Below are positions 16,897-24,989 of a stretch of DNA of 64,000 nucleotides, in pieces. The notes beneath the pieces were generated by a model that was not told the DNA's origin, searched no databases, and worked only from the letters and a program-made list of their open reading frames with translations. Source of the DNA: CALRQJ02 sp943370285 (GTDB taxonomy: Bacteria; Bacteroidota; Bacteroidia; Chitinophagales; Chitinophagaceae); the NCBI GenBank assembly GCA_943370285.1, contig CALRQJ020000001.1, forward strand, positions 186,001 to 250,000, given 5' to 3'. The position numbers and the translations under genes are program-made. Within the stretch, counting starts at the first letter, position 1. Each line of letters starts with the position of its first letter.

Positions 16897-17697
16897 TTAA
16901 TATCTAATGGTGAAATGTTGCTTCACTTTATGTTCTGTTCTGAAAAACACAAGTCCGATAAAGAATAAATCGATACTTAAAGTAACCGAGGGATGGCTGA
17001 TAATAGTTTGCCAAGCCTGTTCCATTTCTTTACTCCAATGGATATCATCAAAAACCAAAATGGAGTATTCGTTAATGACAGGTAATAATTGTTGAAAATA
17101 ACGAACAGTAGGTTCCAAACGATGATTACCATCGATGAAAGCAAAATCAACAACATTCATTTGATGCTGTAATACTTCATTCAAGGTAAAGTCGAAATTA
17201 CCTTGTATAATGTCGATATTTTGAAGCTGAAGGGTAGCAAAATTTTCTTTGGCTATAGCAGCTATTGCCGATGCTCCTTCCATGGTAATCACATTGGCAT
17301 CAGCTTTTGCCGATGTCAAATAGCTTGTTGTAATACCTAATGAAGTGCCTAATTCGAGAATATTGTTGGGCTGATAAGCATCAATTATTCTAAACAATAA
17401 CTGACTGTATTTTTTGGACTTTAGCGAGGATTTCGCAATTTCCTTAACTGTTCGGTGATTGGTAGTAGCTATTCTAGAACCTGCACCAAAATCTTCGATG
17501 GTTAATTGTCGGTCATCAACCAACATACTACTGCGAACATGTTCTATCTGCTCAAATGCATAAAAGGTTCGGTCATCATTTAAAATTCGGGTAATAAAAT
17601 CAAAAACGAATGGAGAGTGTACGCCATGCCCCTTTCCATTACTTGCCTTTACATAATATTGCAAGTATTTCAACAATAAAATCGGGGCAGAATACAT
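16897..17697 (-). CDS. Class I SAM-dependent methyltransferase (O-methyltransferase-like)
   Basis: About 266 residues from the ATG at 17697 (two codons upstream is only a TTG). The N-terminus 'KASNGKGHGVHSPFVFDF' is characteristic of a Bacteroidota clade. The SAM motif I is 'NNILELGTSLGITTSYL' (about 105-121), motif II ends in 'VITMEGAS', and 'VDFAFIDGNHRLEPTVRYF' with 'ILVFDDIHWSKEM' corresponds to the metal/substrate loop of methyltransferase-24/OMT enzymes. The substrate is unknown. It is downstream of folA by 61 bp on the same strand. Confidence 0.82.
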   Translation of the reverse strand: MYSAPILLLKYLQYYVKASNGKGHGVHSPFVFDFITRILNDDRTFYAFEQIEHVRSSMLVDDRQLTIEDFGAGSRIATTNHRTVKEIAKSSLKSKKYSQLLFRIIDAYQPNNILELGTSLGITTSYLTSAKADANVITMEGASAIAAIAKENFATLQLQNIDIIQGNFDFTLNEVLQHQMNVVDFAFIDGNHRLEPTVRYFQQLLPVINEYSILVFDDIHWSKEMEQAWQTIISHPSVTLSIDLFFIGLVFFRTEHKVKQHFTIRY

Positions 17698-17758
17698 GTT
17701 CAAGATTTTGACTGCAAGATAATATTAAAGCTAATAGTTGAGGCTGATTAATGCTGTG

Positions 17759-18250
17759 CTATTTTCTATTCCACAATTGAAAACTGTAACCAAAAACATG
17801 TTTGTCATCTGCCGGAAAATCTTTATTTGACACTAGTTCCCAATCATCAAGATTTATTTCAGGAAAGAAAGTATCACCATCAATGGTAGTCTGCACTCTT
17901 GTTAAATAAATATGTTTTGCTTTTGAAAAAGATTGCTCATAAATTTCACCACCACCAATAACAAACACTTCTTTACAATCTGTTGTTTGAGCTACAAACA
18001 GTGCATCTTCTAAATTATTAACTACTACTACTCCTTCAGCCTTCCAATCTTTTTGACGGGTAATTACAATATTCACTCTTCCATTTAATGGTTTACCTAA
18101 AGATTCAAAGGTTTTACGGCCCATAATAACCGGCAAAGCCCAAGTAGTATTTTTAAAAAACTTCATATCGTTGGGCAAACGCCAAAGCAATTGGTTGTCT
18201 TTACCAATAGCATTATTCAAAGCTGCTGCAACAATGATAGAAATAGTCAT
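17759..18250 (-). CDS. folA: Dihydrofolate reductase
   Basis: 163 residues with every DHFR hallmark: 'ISIIVAAALNNAIGKDNQLLWRLPNDMKFF' region (the WRLPNDM active-site helix with Asp27-equivalent), 'PVIMGRKTFESLGKPL' (NADPH binding), 'VFVIGGGEIYEQ' (GG of the cofactor loop) and a C-terminal 'FGYSFQLWNRK'. It reduces dihydrofolate to tetrahydrofolate with NADPH and follows thyA by 19 bp, the usual pairing since ThyA consumes methylene-THF and releases DHF. Confidence 0.97.
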   Translation of the reverse strand: MTISIIVAAALNNAIGKDNQLLWRLPNDMKFFKNTTWALPVIMGRKTFESLGKPLNGRVNIVITRQKDWKAEGVVVVNNLEDALFVAQTTDCKEVFVIGGGEIYEQSFSKAKHIYLTRVQTTIDGDTFFPEINLDDWELVSNKDFPADDKHVFGYSFQLWNRK

Positions 18251-18269
18251 ACTTTTAATTTGTACTTGA

Positions 18270-19091
18270 TTAAACTGCTACCGCTGCTTTAATGTGTGGA
18301 TGAAATTGATAATTTTCCAGCACAAAATCATCGAACTTAAAACTGAAAATATCCTTCACATCGGGATTGATTTTCAACTGAGGTAATGGATATTGGGTAC
18401 GACTTAATTGCAGTTTGGCTTGGTCAATATGATTATTATACAAATGAGCATCGCCAAAGCTGTGTACAAAATCGCCCAAGTCTAAATCACAAACCTGTGC
18501 AATCATCATATTAAGTAAGGCATAAGATGCAATATTAAAAGGCACACCCAAAAAAACATCAGCACTTCGTTGATATAATTGGCAGGATAATTTGCCTTTG
18601 GTTTCACCTTTTGTCCTATCCGGCGGGGCCACGTAAAATTGAAATAAAGTATGGCAAGGCATTAAAGCCATTTGCGGTAAATCGGCCACATTCCAAGCAC
18701 TAACAATCATTCTTCTGCTGTCTGGGTTGGTTTTAATTTGCTGAATAACATCGGTAATTTGGTCAACTACTTTACCATTGGCGCCTTCCCAACTGCGCCA
18801 TTGTTTGCCATAAACCGGCCCTAGATTTCCTTCCTTATCTGCCCATTCGTTCCAAATACTTACACCGTTGTCGTTTAGGTATTTAACATTGGTCTCGCCA
18901 TTTAAGAACCACAAAAGCTCATAGATAATGCTTTTTAAGTGTAGCTTCTTTGTTGTTACCAATGGAAAGCCTTTTTGCAAGTTAAATCGCATTTGATAAC
19001 CAAACACACTAAGGGTTCCCGTACCGGTTCTATCGGTTTTTGACACCCCATTATCCAAAATATGTTGCAATAACTCATGATACTGTTGCAT
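18270..19091 (-). CDS. thyA: Thymidylate synthase
   Basis: 273 residues, near the 264 of E. coli ThyA. Nucleophile Cys146 lies in 'ALMPCHTLFQFYV'; 'RRMIVSAWNVADLPQMAL', 'SCQLYQRSADVFLGVPFNIASYALL' (first 20: SCQLYQRSADVFLGVPFNIA) and 'FGDAHLYNNHIDQ' are the dUMP and folate binding motifs. It converts dUMP to dTMP. It is the first gene of the thyA-folA operon. The upstream gap carries TTACCTTGCAG, an imperfect -7 box 6 bp before the ATG. Confidence 0.98.
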   Translation of the reverse strand: MQQYHELLQHILDNGVSKTDRTGTGTLSVFGYQMRFNLQKGFPLVTTKKLHLKSIIYELLWFLNGETNVKYLNDNGVSIWNEWADKEGNLGPVYGKQWRSWEGANGKVVDQITDVIQQIKTNPDSRRMIVSAWNVADLPQMALMPCHTLFQFYVAPPDRTKGETKGKLSCQLYQRSADVFLGVPFNIASYALLNMMIAQVCDLDLGDFVHSFGDAHLYNNHIDQAKLQLSRTQYPLPQLKINPDVKDIFSFKFDDFVLENYQFHPHIKAAVAV

Positions 19092-19232
19092 GACTGCAAG
19101 GTAAGCAAGCTAATGGCATTAGCGTCAAACTTTACTTTTTTTGGGGATTACCTGTGAATAGTGAAAAAATTAAACGAAAAATGAAATAATAAAAATAATT
19201 AAATAATTTTACAATATCAATTAACCTAACAC

Positions 19233-22067
19233 ATGTCAAGCCGAACCAGCAGAAGCATCATTGCAGGAATAGTGTTGGCGATACTTGCGGCATTGGCATC
19301 GGTATTAATTTCTCTTCAGCAATCTAAACGATTAAACGATACAGCTATTGCTATTGAACATACCCGACAAATATTGTTTAGTAGCCAACAAGTACTGCTC
19401 AAAACCGTCGAAATCGAAACTGCAGGTAGAGGTTTTTTGTTGACAGCAGAAAAAGATTGGACTGATACTGTTCGACTTTTGATTCACGAAACAGAAAAAG
19501 AGTTAAACAACTTATCTTATTTAACAAAAGACAATTCGGCACAGCAAAAAAAAGTTCAACAAGTAAAAAATTATGTAGCCATTAGAATTGCGAGTACCCT
19601 CAATCTTATTACTGCAAAAGAAAAAAATGATGAAACAAGATTAAAGCAATTGCTAGCACAAGGCGTTGGTAAAATTGCCATGATTAAAATACGGTACTGG
19701 AGTAACCTAATAAGTGCAGATGAGAATAAATTACTCAATGAAAAAAAGGCAGCTAACGCTACAGCCTATCAGCAATTAAAATACATATACTACCTCACTT
19801 TAAGTATCATTTTTATATCACTCATAATCTTAGGGTTAAGAATCATTGATGATTACAATCAACGTAAAAAGAATATAAAAGAATTAGAAGATTTTAATGA
19901 TAGATTAGCAAAGGAAGTACAAGAAAAAACAGCTGAAATTCAAAGTGTTTTTGAACGAGTTAGTGATGCATTTGTAGCCCTAGATAACAATTGGTGCTAC
20001 ACTTATACTAACAGTAGAGCTAATGAAATTTTTGGGAAACCGCCTGGCTGTTTAATTGGAAAACACATTTGGACCGAGTTCCCCGAAGGTATTAATCAGC
20101 CCTTTTATTTGGCGTATTACAGAGCCATGAAAACACAGCAATATGAATATATAGAGGAGTATTACCCGCCCTACGACTTGTGGTTCGAAAATCATATTTA
20201 CCCATCCCCAACCGGCCTATCTATTTATTTCAGAGATATCACAGCTAAGAAAAAAGCAGAACAAAGCATTAAAGCCACTAACGAGAGATTTGAACTCATC
20301 ACTAAAGCAACCAATGATGTGGTTTGGGACTGGGATGTAAAAAATGATAAAATGTGGTGGAATGATAATTTCTATTCGTATTTCGGGTATGAAAAACATA
20401 ACATTTCATCAGGGATTGATTCTTGGATTGACAATCTTTATCAGGAGGATAAAGAAAAAACAGTTTCAAGTCTTTACGAAGCAATTGAGAACAAACAAAC
20501 ATTATGGCAAGGAGAATATAGATTTATAAAAGCCGATGGAAGTATCATTCAATTATATGACAGAGGATTTTCGTTACTAGACAGTAATGGTGAAGTATAT
20601 AGAATGGTGGGCTCTATGATTGACATAACAGATCAAAAAAATGCCCAAGCACAAATCACTAAAGAAAAAGAACTATCAGATTCTTTGATTAATAGCTTAC
20701 CAGGAGTTTTTTATCTCTATGACGATACCGGAAAATTCATCCGATGGAATAAGAATTTTGAAATTATTTCTGAATATAGTGGTTCAGAAATAATCAATAT
20801 GCATCCGCTTCAATTTTTTAAAGGCGCTGAGAAAAAAATATTAGAACAGCGTATTAAAAAAGTTTTCGAAGTAGGCTATGCAGATGTAGAGGCTTCGTTT
20901 GTAACAAAATCGGGAAAAGAAATACCATTTTACTTTAATGGCTGGCGAATACAATACGAAGATAAAACTTGCTTAATTGGTGTGGGTATTGATATCACTG
21001 AAAGAAAGAAAGCTCAAGATCATCTAATTAAATCTGAAGAAAAATATCGAATACTTTTTCAGAACAATCCGATGCCGATGTGGATGTATGACATAGAGAA
21101 CCTAACCATTATAGATGTTAATGAAGCAGCTCAACTACATTACGGTTATACTAGAGCTGAGTTTGTTGGCATGTCAATTTTAAAACTTAGACCTGAAGAA
21201 GATGTGCCTTTATTATTAGAAACACAAAAAGAAGATAAAAAAGGAATAAAATTTAATGGTATCTGGCGTCATCTTAAAAAAGATGGTACGCTTATCAAAG
21301 TAAATATTACCTCTTATACCATTAATTATGAGGGCAGAAATTGTAGATTAATCCTTTCGCAAGATGTTACCGAAAAAGTTAAGGCCGAAGAAGACCTAAA
21401 CAACTCTAACAAACAATTAAGAGAGTTATCAGCCTATTTATCTTCAGTAAGAGAAGAAGAAAGGAAACATATAGCCAGAGAAATACATGATGAATTAGGG
21501 CAACAGGTAACAGGAATAAAAATTGACATCAGTTTGCTTAGGAAAAAAATAATAGCCTTACAACCTGCATTAGAACAAGAATTTCTACAAGTAAGCAAAC
21601 TATTAGATGATACCGTTAAAACCATTCGCCGGATTTCAAGTGAGCTACGTCCAAGCATGTTGGATGATATTGGCTTGATGGCCGCTCTACAATGGCAATG
21701 TGCTGAATTTCAACGCCGTTCTGGCATTACTTGTACATACACTAATACAATTACTGAAAATATTTCATTTGACCCTGATACAACTACCGTTGCATTTCGT
21801 ATTTTGCAAGAGTCGATTACCAATATCTTACGACATGCACAAGCAACAGAAGTGTCTGTCATTGTAGCAGTCAATAGTGAAGATGATAGTTTCAACATGA
21901 AGATTATTGATAATGGTATTGGGTTTGATGTAACGACAACAAAAAACACATTCGGATTATTAGGTATGCAAGAAAGAGCCAAGATGATTAATGGTAAATT
22001 TAGCATTACTAGCAATTCAACAGCAGGAACGATTACTACATTATCGATTCCGCTACCAACTAATTAA
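19233..22067 (+). CDS. CHASE3 / multi-PAS hybrid-type sensor histidine kinase (HisKA_3)
   Basis: 944 residues. TM1 about 8-28, a periplasmic CHASE3-like helical domain (35-180), TM2 about 184-206, then a short coiled coil. Four PAS units begin near 235, 350, 480 and 605, each followed by a PAC-like segment ('SIYFRDITAKKKAE', 'VGSMIDITDQKNAQ', 'GVGIDITERKKAQ', 'LILSQDVTEKVKAE'). The kinase core is of the NarL/DegS type: HisKA_3 with phospho-acceptor His752 in 'AREIHDELGQQ', then an HATPase_c domain with 'ITNILRHAQATEV', 'DNGIGFD' and 'GLLGMQERA'. It ends 4 bp before a LuxR-type regulator, its probable partner. The signal is unknown. Confidence 0.92.
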   Translation: MSSRTSRSIIAGIVLAILAALASVLISLQQSKRLNDTAIAIEHTRQILFSSQQVLLKTVEIETAGRGFLLTAEKDWTDTVRLLIHETEKELNNLSYLTKDNSAQQKKVQQVKNYVAIRIASTLNLITAKEKNDETRLKQLLAQGVGKIAMIKIRYWSNLISADENKLLNEKKAANATAYQQLKYIYYLTLSIIFISLIILGLRIIDDYNQRKKNIKELEDFNDRLAKEVQEKTAEIQSVFERVSDAFVALDNNWCYTYTNSRANEIFGKPPGCLIGKHIWTEFPEGINQPFYLAYYRAMKTQQYEYIEEYYPPYDLWFENHIYPSPTGLSIYFRDITAKKKAEQSIKATNERFELITKATNDVVWDWDVKNDKMWWNDNFYSYFGYEKHNISSGIDSWIDNLYQEDKEKTVSSLYEAIENKQTLWQGEYRFIKADGSIIQLYDRGFSLLDSNGEVYRMVGSMIDITDQKNAQAQITKEKELSDSLINSLPGVFYLYDDTGKFIRWNKNFEIISEYSGSEIINMHPLQFFKGAEKKILEQRIKKVFEVGYADVEASFVTKSGKEIPFYFNGWRIQYEDKTCLIGVGIDITERKKAQDHLIKSEEKYRILFQNNPMPMWMYDIENLTIIDVNEAAQLHYGYTRAEFVGMSILKLRPEEDVPLLLETQKEDKKGIKFNGIWRHLKKDGTLIKVNITSYTINYEGRNCRLILSQDVTEKVKAEEDLNNSNKQLRELSAYLSSVREEERKHIAREIHDELGQQVTGIKIDISLLRKKIIALQPALEQEFLQVSKLLDDTVKTIRRISSELRPSMLDDIGLMAALQWQCAEFQRRSGITCTYTNTITENISFDPDTTTVAFRILQESITNILRHAQATEVSVIVAVNSEDDSFNMKIIDNGIGFDVTTTKNTFGLLGMQERAKMINGKFSITSNSTAGTITTLSIPLPTN

Positions 22068-22071
22068 TACT

Positions 22072-22695
22072 ATGAAAATATTAATTGCAGATGATCACAG
22101 TGTTGTACGTAGAGGGTTGTCTATGATTATAAAAGATGCATACCCTTTTGCAACTGTTACCGAGGTAGCAGATGGAACTGATTTATTGAAAGAAGTAGAT
22201 AAAAATGATTGGAATATTATCATCAGCGATATTTCTATGCCAGGTCGTTCGGGTATTGAAATGATCAAAGAAATTAAAGACTTAGCGCCCAAAATACCCA
22301 TACTCATTTTAAGCGTTCATGCTGCTGAACAATATGCCGTAAGAACAATAAAAGCAGGTGCATCGGGCTATTTAAATAAAGAAAGTGCACCGGAAGAATT
22401 GGTAAAAGCAATTGATCAAATACTAAGCGGCAGAAAATATATTACGGCCGAAGTGGCAGAGATGTTAGCTGACTCACTGAACACTAATTCCGAAAAGCCA
22501 CATACGCAACTTTCTGATCGAGAGTTTGAAGTACTTAAACAAATTGCATCGGGAAAAACCGTATCAGAAATTGCAGAAGTACTTTTTCTTTCTCCCAATA
22601 CCATTAGCACATACAGAAGCAGGATTCTTGAAAAAATGAATATGCACTCTAACGCTGAGCTTACGCACTACGCCATCTCCAACAAATTAGTATAG
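22072..22695 (+). CDS. LuxR/NarL-family response regulator
   Basis: 207 residues from the ATG at 22072; an in-frame start 81 bp upstream lies inside the kinase gene and is not plausible. The receiver domain has the acidic pocket 'IADDHS', phospho-Asp53 in 'ISDISMPG', a Thr/Ser position in 'ILSVH' and Lys in 'YLNKESAP'. The C-terminal HTH_LuxR domain is 'LSDREFEVLKQIASGKTVSE' through 'SPNTISTYRSRILEKM'. It is almost certainly phosphorylated by the adjacent HisKA_3 kinase and regulates transcription; targets are unknown. Confidence 0.95.
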   Translation: MKILIADDHSVVRRGLSMIIKDAYPFATVTEVADGTDLLKEVDKNDWNIIISDISMPGRSGIEMIKEIKDLAPKIPILILSVHAAEQYAVRTIKAGASGYLNKESAPEELVKAIDQILSGRKYITAEVAEMLADSLNTNSEKPHTQLSDREFEVLKQIASGKTVSEIAEVLFLSPNTISTYRSRILEKMNMHSNAELTHYAISNKLV

Positions 22696-22710
22696 TCTTT
22701 TTTAATGTCT

Positions 22711-22731
22711 TTGTAGTTGTTTCAACTACAA
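22711..22731 (+). repeat. Perfect 9-bp inverted repeat between regulator genes
   Basis: TTGTAGTTG-TTT-CAACTACAA forms a 9-bp stem with a 3-base loop 16 bp after the LuxR regulator stop. It is not followed by a T run on the + strand; a T run precedes it (22697-22703). It may attenuate or partly end transcription, stabilise the upstream mRNA, or be a regulator binding site. Confidence 0.4.
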
Positions 22732-22807
22732 AATGCAGTACTGTGCCCCTACAAGTATACAATAACCAGCACTATATCTTGCTGGCTCAACTAATTGTTG
22801 CTTTGCA

Positions 22808-23224
22808 ATGAAATCTCAAACAATTGTAGCTCAAGAATTAAGCATGTTAATTGTAGACGATTCGCAAATAATAACCAAGCGTATTCAACAATTAATACGA
22901 AACATGCATTGGACTGGAAGTGTTGATGTAGTTCACAACTATGATGATGCGGTGAAGACATTTGAATCAAAACAATACGATCTTGTTTTGCTCGACATTA
23001 ACCTACCGGAAAAAAGCGGAATTGATTTGTTAGAAATCATTAAGGCAAAAGATGCCCAAACCAAAGTTGTAATGCTTACCAATCATTACAATGATTACTA
23101 CAAAACAATTTGTATGGATTTGGGCGCTGCCTATTTTTTAGACAAAAGTAACGAATTTGAAAAGTTGGAAACTATCATCACTGAACTCAGTAATTCGATA
23201 GAACCCGATGAAAATAAAACCTAA
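22808..23224 (+). CDS. Single-domain response regulator (receiver only)
   Basis: 138 residues, one CheY-like domain with no output domain. The pocket is 'MLIVDDSQ' (Asp-Asp), phospho-Asp63 is in 'LVLLDINLPEKSG', Thr is in 'VVMLTNHYN' and Lys in 'YFLDKSNEF'. Such receivers act as phospho-relays or as protein-binding switches. It is 3 bp from the next receiver gene and downstream of the CHASE3-PAS kinase, so it may receive phosphate from that kinase or another. Confidence 0.9.
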   Translation: MKSQTIVAQELSMLIVDDSQIITKRIQQLIRNMHWTGSVDVVHNYDDAVKTFESKQYDLVLLDINLPEKSGIDLLEIIKAKDAQTKVVMLTNHYNDYYKTICMDLGAAYFLDKSNEFEKLETIITELSNSIEPDENKT

Positions 23225-23227
23225 CTC

Positions 23228-23653
23228 ATGGAAACGGGCAAAAACCTCAATATTTATCTGATTGATGATAACGAAATCGACATTTTCATTTCTAAGAAGA
23301 TGCTAGAAAAAAATCTACCAGATGCAACAGTTACAGATTTTTGCAATGGTTTAGAAGCATACAATCAGCTTACAACAACCGGCACCGAGTTACCTGATGT
23401 TATTTTACTCGATATTAAAATGCCGGTAATGGATGGCTTTTCTTTTTTACAATCCTGTAAAGACAATCCCAATACGCTGTTACATAATGTTGCTGTAATC
23501 ATGTTATCCTCTTCTATCGATCCTGTAGATATCAGAAAATCAATGGAGTATGACATGGTTAAGAAATTTGCCAACAAACCGCTATTATGGTCGACCATTA
23601 GTAGCGCATTATTACAAATACTTGAAGATAAAAAATTAAAGATGGCCATTTAG
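23228..23653 (+). CDS. Single-domain response regulator (receiver only, second copy)
   Basis: 141 residues. The receiver pocket is 'IYLIDDNEID', phospho-Asp62 is in 'VILLDIKMPVMDG', Ser is in 'VIMLSSSID' and Lys in 'KKFANKPLLW'. The LIDDNEID start with the 'D..I.KKMLE' pattern is common to Bacteroidota stand-alone receivers that serve as kinase-adjacent phosphoacceptors. It is translationally close to the preceding receiver (3 bp) and ends 11 bp before a strong terminator, closing the regulatory cluster. Confidence 0.9.
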   Translation: METGKNLNIYLIDDNEIDIFISKKMLEKNLPDATVTDFCNGLEAYNQLTTTGTELPDVILLDIKMPVMDGFSFLQSCKDNPNTLLHNVAVIMLSSSIDPVDIRKSMEYDMVKKFANKPLLWSTISSALLQILEDKKLKMAI

Positions 23654-23664
23654 CCCCCAAGGCC

Positions 23665-23694
23665 AGGTTACCCTTCCCCCGGGGTAACCTTTTT
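23665..23694 (+). terminator. Intrinsic terminator of the two-component cluster
   Basis: Stem AGGTTACCC / GGGTAACCT (23665-23673 and 23682-23690) with an 8-base C-rich loop, followed by TTTT. It lies directly after the last receiver gene and before the ispH promoter. Confidence 0.8.
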
Positions 23695-23711
23695 ACTTTT
23701 AATGAACTATG

Positions 23712-23719
23712 TATCTTTG
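23712..23719 (+). promoter_or_regulatory. -7 box TATCTTTG upstream of ispH
   Basis: Perfect TAnnTTTG, 31 bp before the ispH ATG at 23751 and just after the terminator of the previous operon, so ispH has its own promoter. Confidence 0.55.
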
Positions 23720-23750
23720 CAACTGTTACCTCTAGTACCAAAAGATACCA

Positions 23751-24989
23751 ATGAAGCAGTTCAACGTTCCAAACATATATCGCAGTCCGCTGATTAGTGC
23801 CATCAAAAGCCAACGTAAACAGCAGGACAAAATGAAAAAAGACTTTTCTCCTACCTTACTTGATTTTGGTGCTCTACAAATTTACCTTGCCCGTCATTTT
23901 GGGTTTTGTTATGGCGTAGAAAATGCGATTGATATTGCATTTAGAACAATTGATGAAAATCCGGGCAAACGGATTTTTCTATTAAGCGAAATGATTCATA
24001 ACCCTCAAGTGAATGCCGATTTGCAAGCTAGAGGTGTACAATTTTTACAAGATACTTACGGCAAACAAGTGATACCTTTTGAGGAAGTTACCGCAGATGA
24101 TATCGTATTGATACCTGCATTTGGTACTACATTAGCCATTGAAAAAATGTTGAACGACAAAGGCATTCCAACAGAAAAGTACAATACTACTTGCCCATTT
24201 GTTGAGAAAGTTTGGAATCGTAGTCAACAAATTGCCGAAAAAGGCTATACTATTATTGTACACGGCAAACCAAAACATGAAGAAACAAGGGCAACATTCT
24301 CTCATGCATCGGCACATACCCCAACTATTGTGGTAAATGATTTGGAAGAAACGAAAACGCTAGCACAATTCATCACCGGCGAATTGCCTGCCCCTGATTT
24401 TGAAGCAGCTTTTAAAGGAAGATTTTCGGAAGGATTTGATGCCACTAAAGATTTTCAACGTATTGGTGTGGTAAATCAAACCACGCAGTTAGCATCCGAT
24501 ACACAAGAAATTGCCGACTACCTAAAAAACAGCATCAAAGAACATTTTCAATTAGATGACAGTAATATAGCAGAACGTTTTGCAGATACTAGAGATACAC
24601 TTTGCTATGCTACTAACGATAATCAAACTGCTGTTACCGGCATGCTAAATACTGATGCAGATATTGCATTAGTGATTGGCGGTTACAACAGTAGCAACAC
24701 TTCTCATTTAGTAGAACTTTGCGAAGCCAAACTACCTACTTACTTTATTGATTCTGCAGAAAGAATTATTGATCAACATACTATCATCGATTGCAATTGG
24801 AAATCTAAAGAACAACGAACAGTTACTGATTTTCTACCGCAACAAACACCGGCAAAAATTTTAATCACTAGCGGTGCTAGCTGTCCGGATGCATTAGTAG
24901 AACAAGTGATAAAAAAATTGATAGGGTTATATAATGTAGCCGATGAATACGCTACTGTAGAAGCACAATTTTTAACAGCAAATTATTGA
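23751..24989 (+). CDS. ispH: 4-hydroxy-3-methylbut-2-enyl diphosphate reductase (plant/cyanobacterial-type length)
   Basis: 412 residues, clearly longer than E. coli IspH (~316). The three cluster cysteines are in 'RHFGFCYGVENAID', 'YNTTCPFVEKVWNR' and 'TSGASCPDALVEQV'. The substrate motif is 'HGKPKHEETRATFSHA'. The segment 'FKGRFSEGFDATKDFQRIGV' followed by 'VNQTTQLASDTQEIADYL' is the insertion found in cyanobacterial and plant enzymes. IspH makes IPP and DMAPP in the MEP pathway using a [4Fe-4S] cluster. The first ATG was kept because it sits correctly behind the TATCTTTG box; a Met at residue 28 is an alternative. The last 7 bases overlap the 3' end of convergent lptD. Confidence 0.95.
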   Translation: MKQFNVPNIYRSPLISAIKSQRKQQDKMKKDFSPTLLDFGALQIYLARHFGFCYGVENAIDIAFRTIDENPGKRIFLLSEMIHNPQVNADLQARGVQFLQDTYGKQVIPFEEVTADDIVLIPAFGTTLAIEKMLNDKGIPTEKYNTTCPFVEKVWNRSQQIAEKGYTIIVHGKPKHEETRATFSHASAHTPTIVVNDLEETKTLAQFITGELPAPDFEAAFKGRFSEGFDATKDFQRIGVVNQTTQLASDTQEIADYLKNSIKEHFQLDDSNIAERFADTRDTLCYATNDNQTAVTGMLNTDADIALVIGGYNSSNTSHLVELCEAKLPTYFIDSAERIIDQHTIIDCNWKSKEQRTVTDFLPQQTPAKILITSGASCPDALVEQVIKKLIGLYNVADEYATVEAQFLTANY

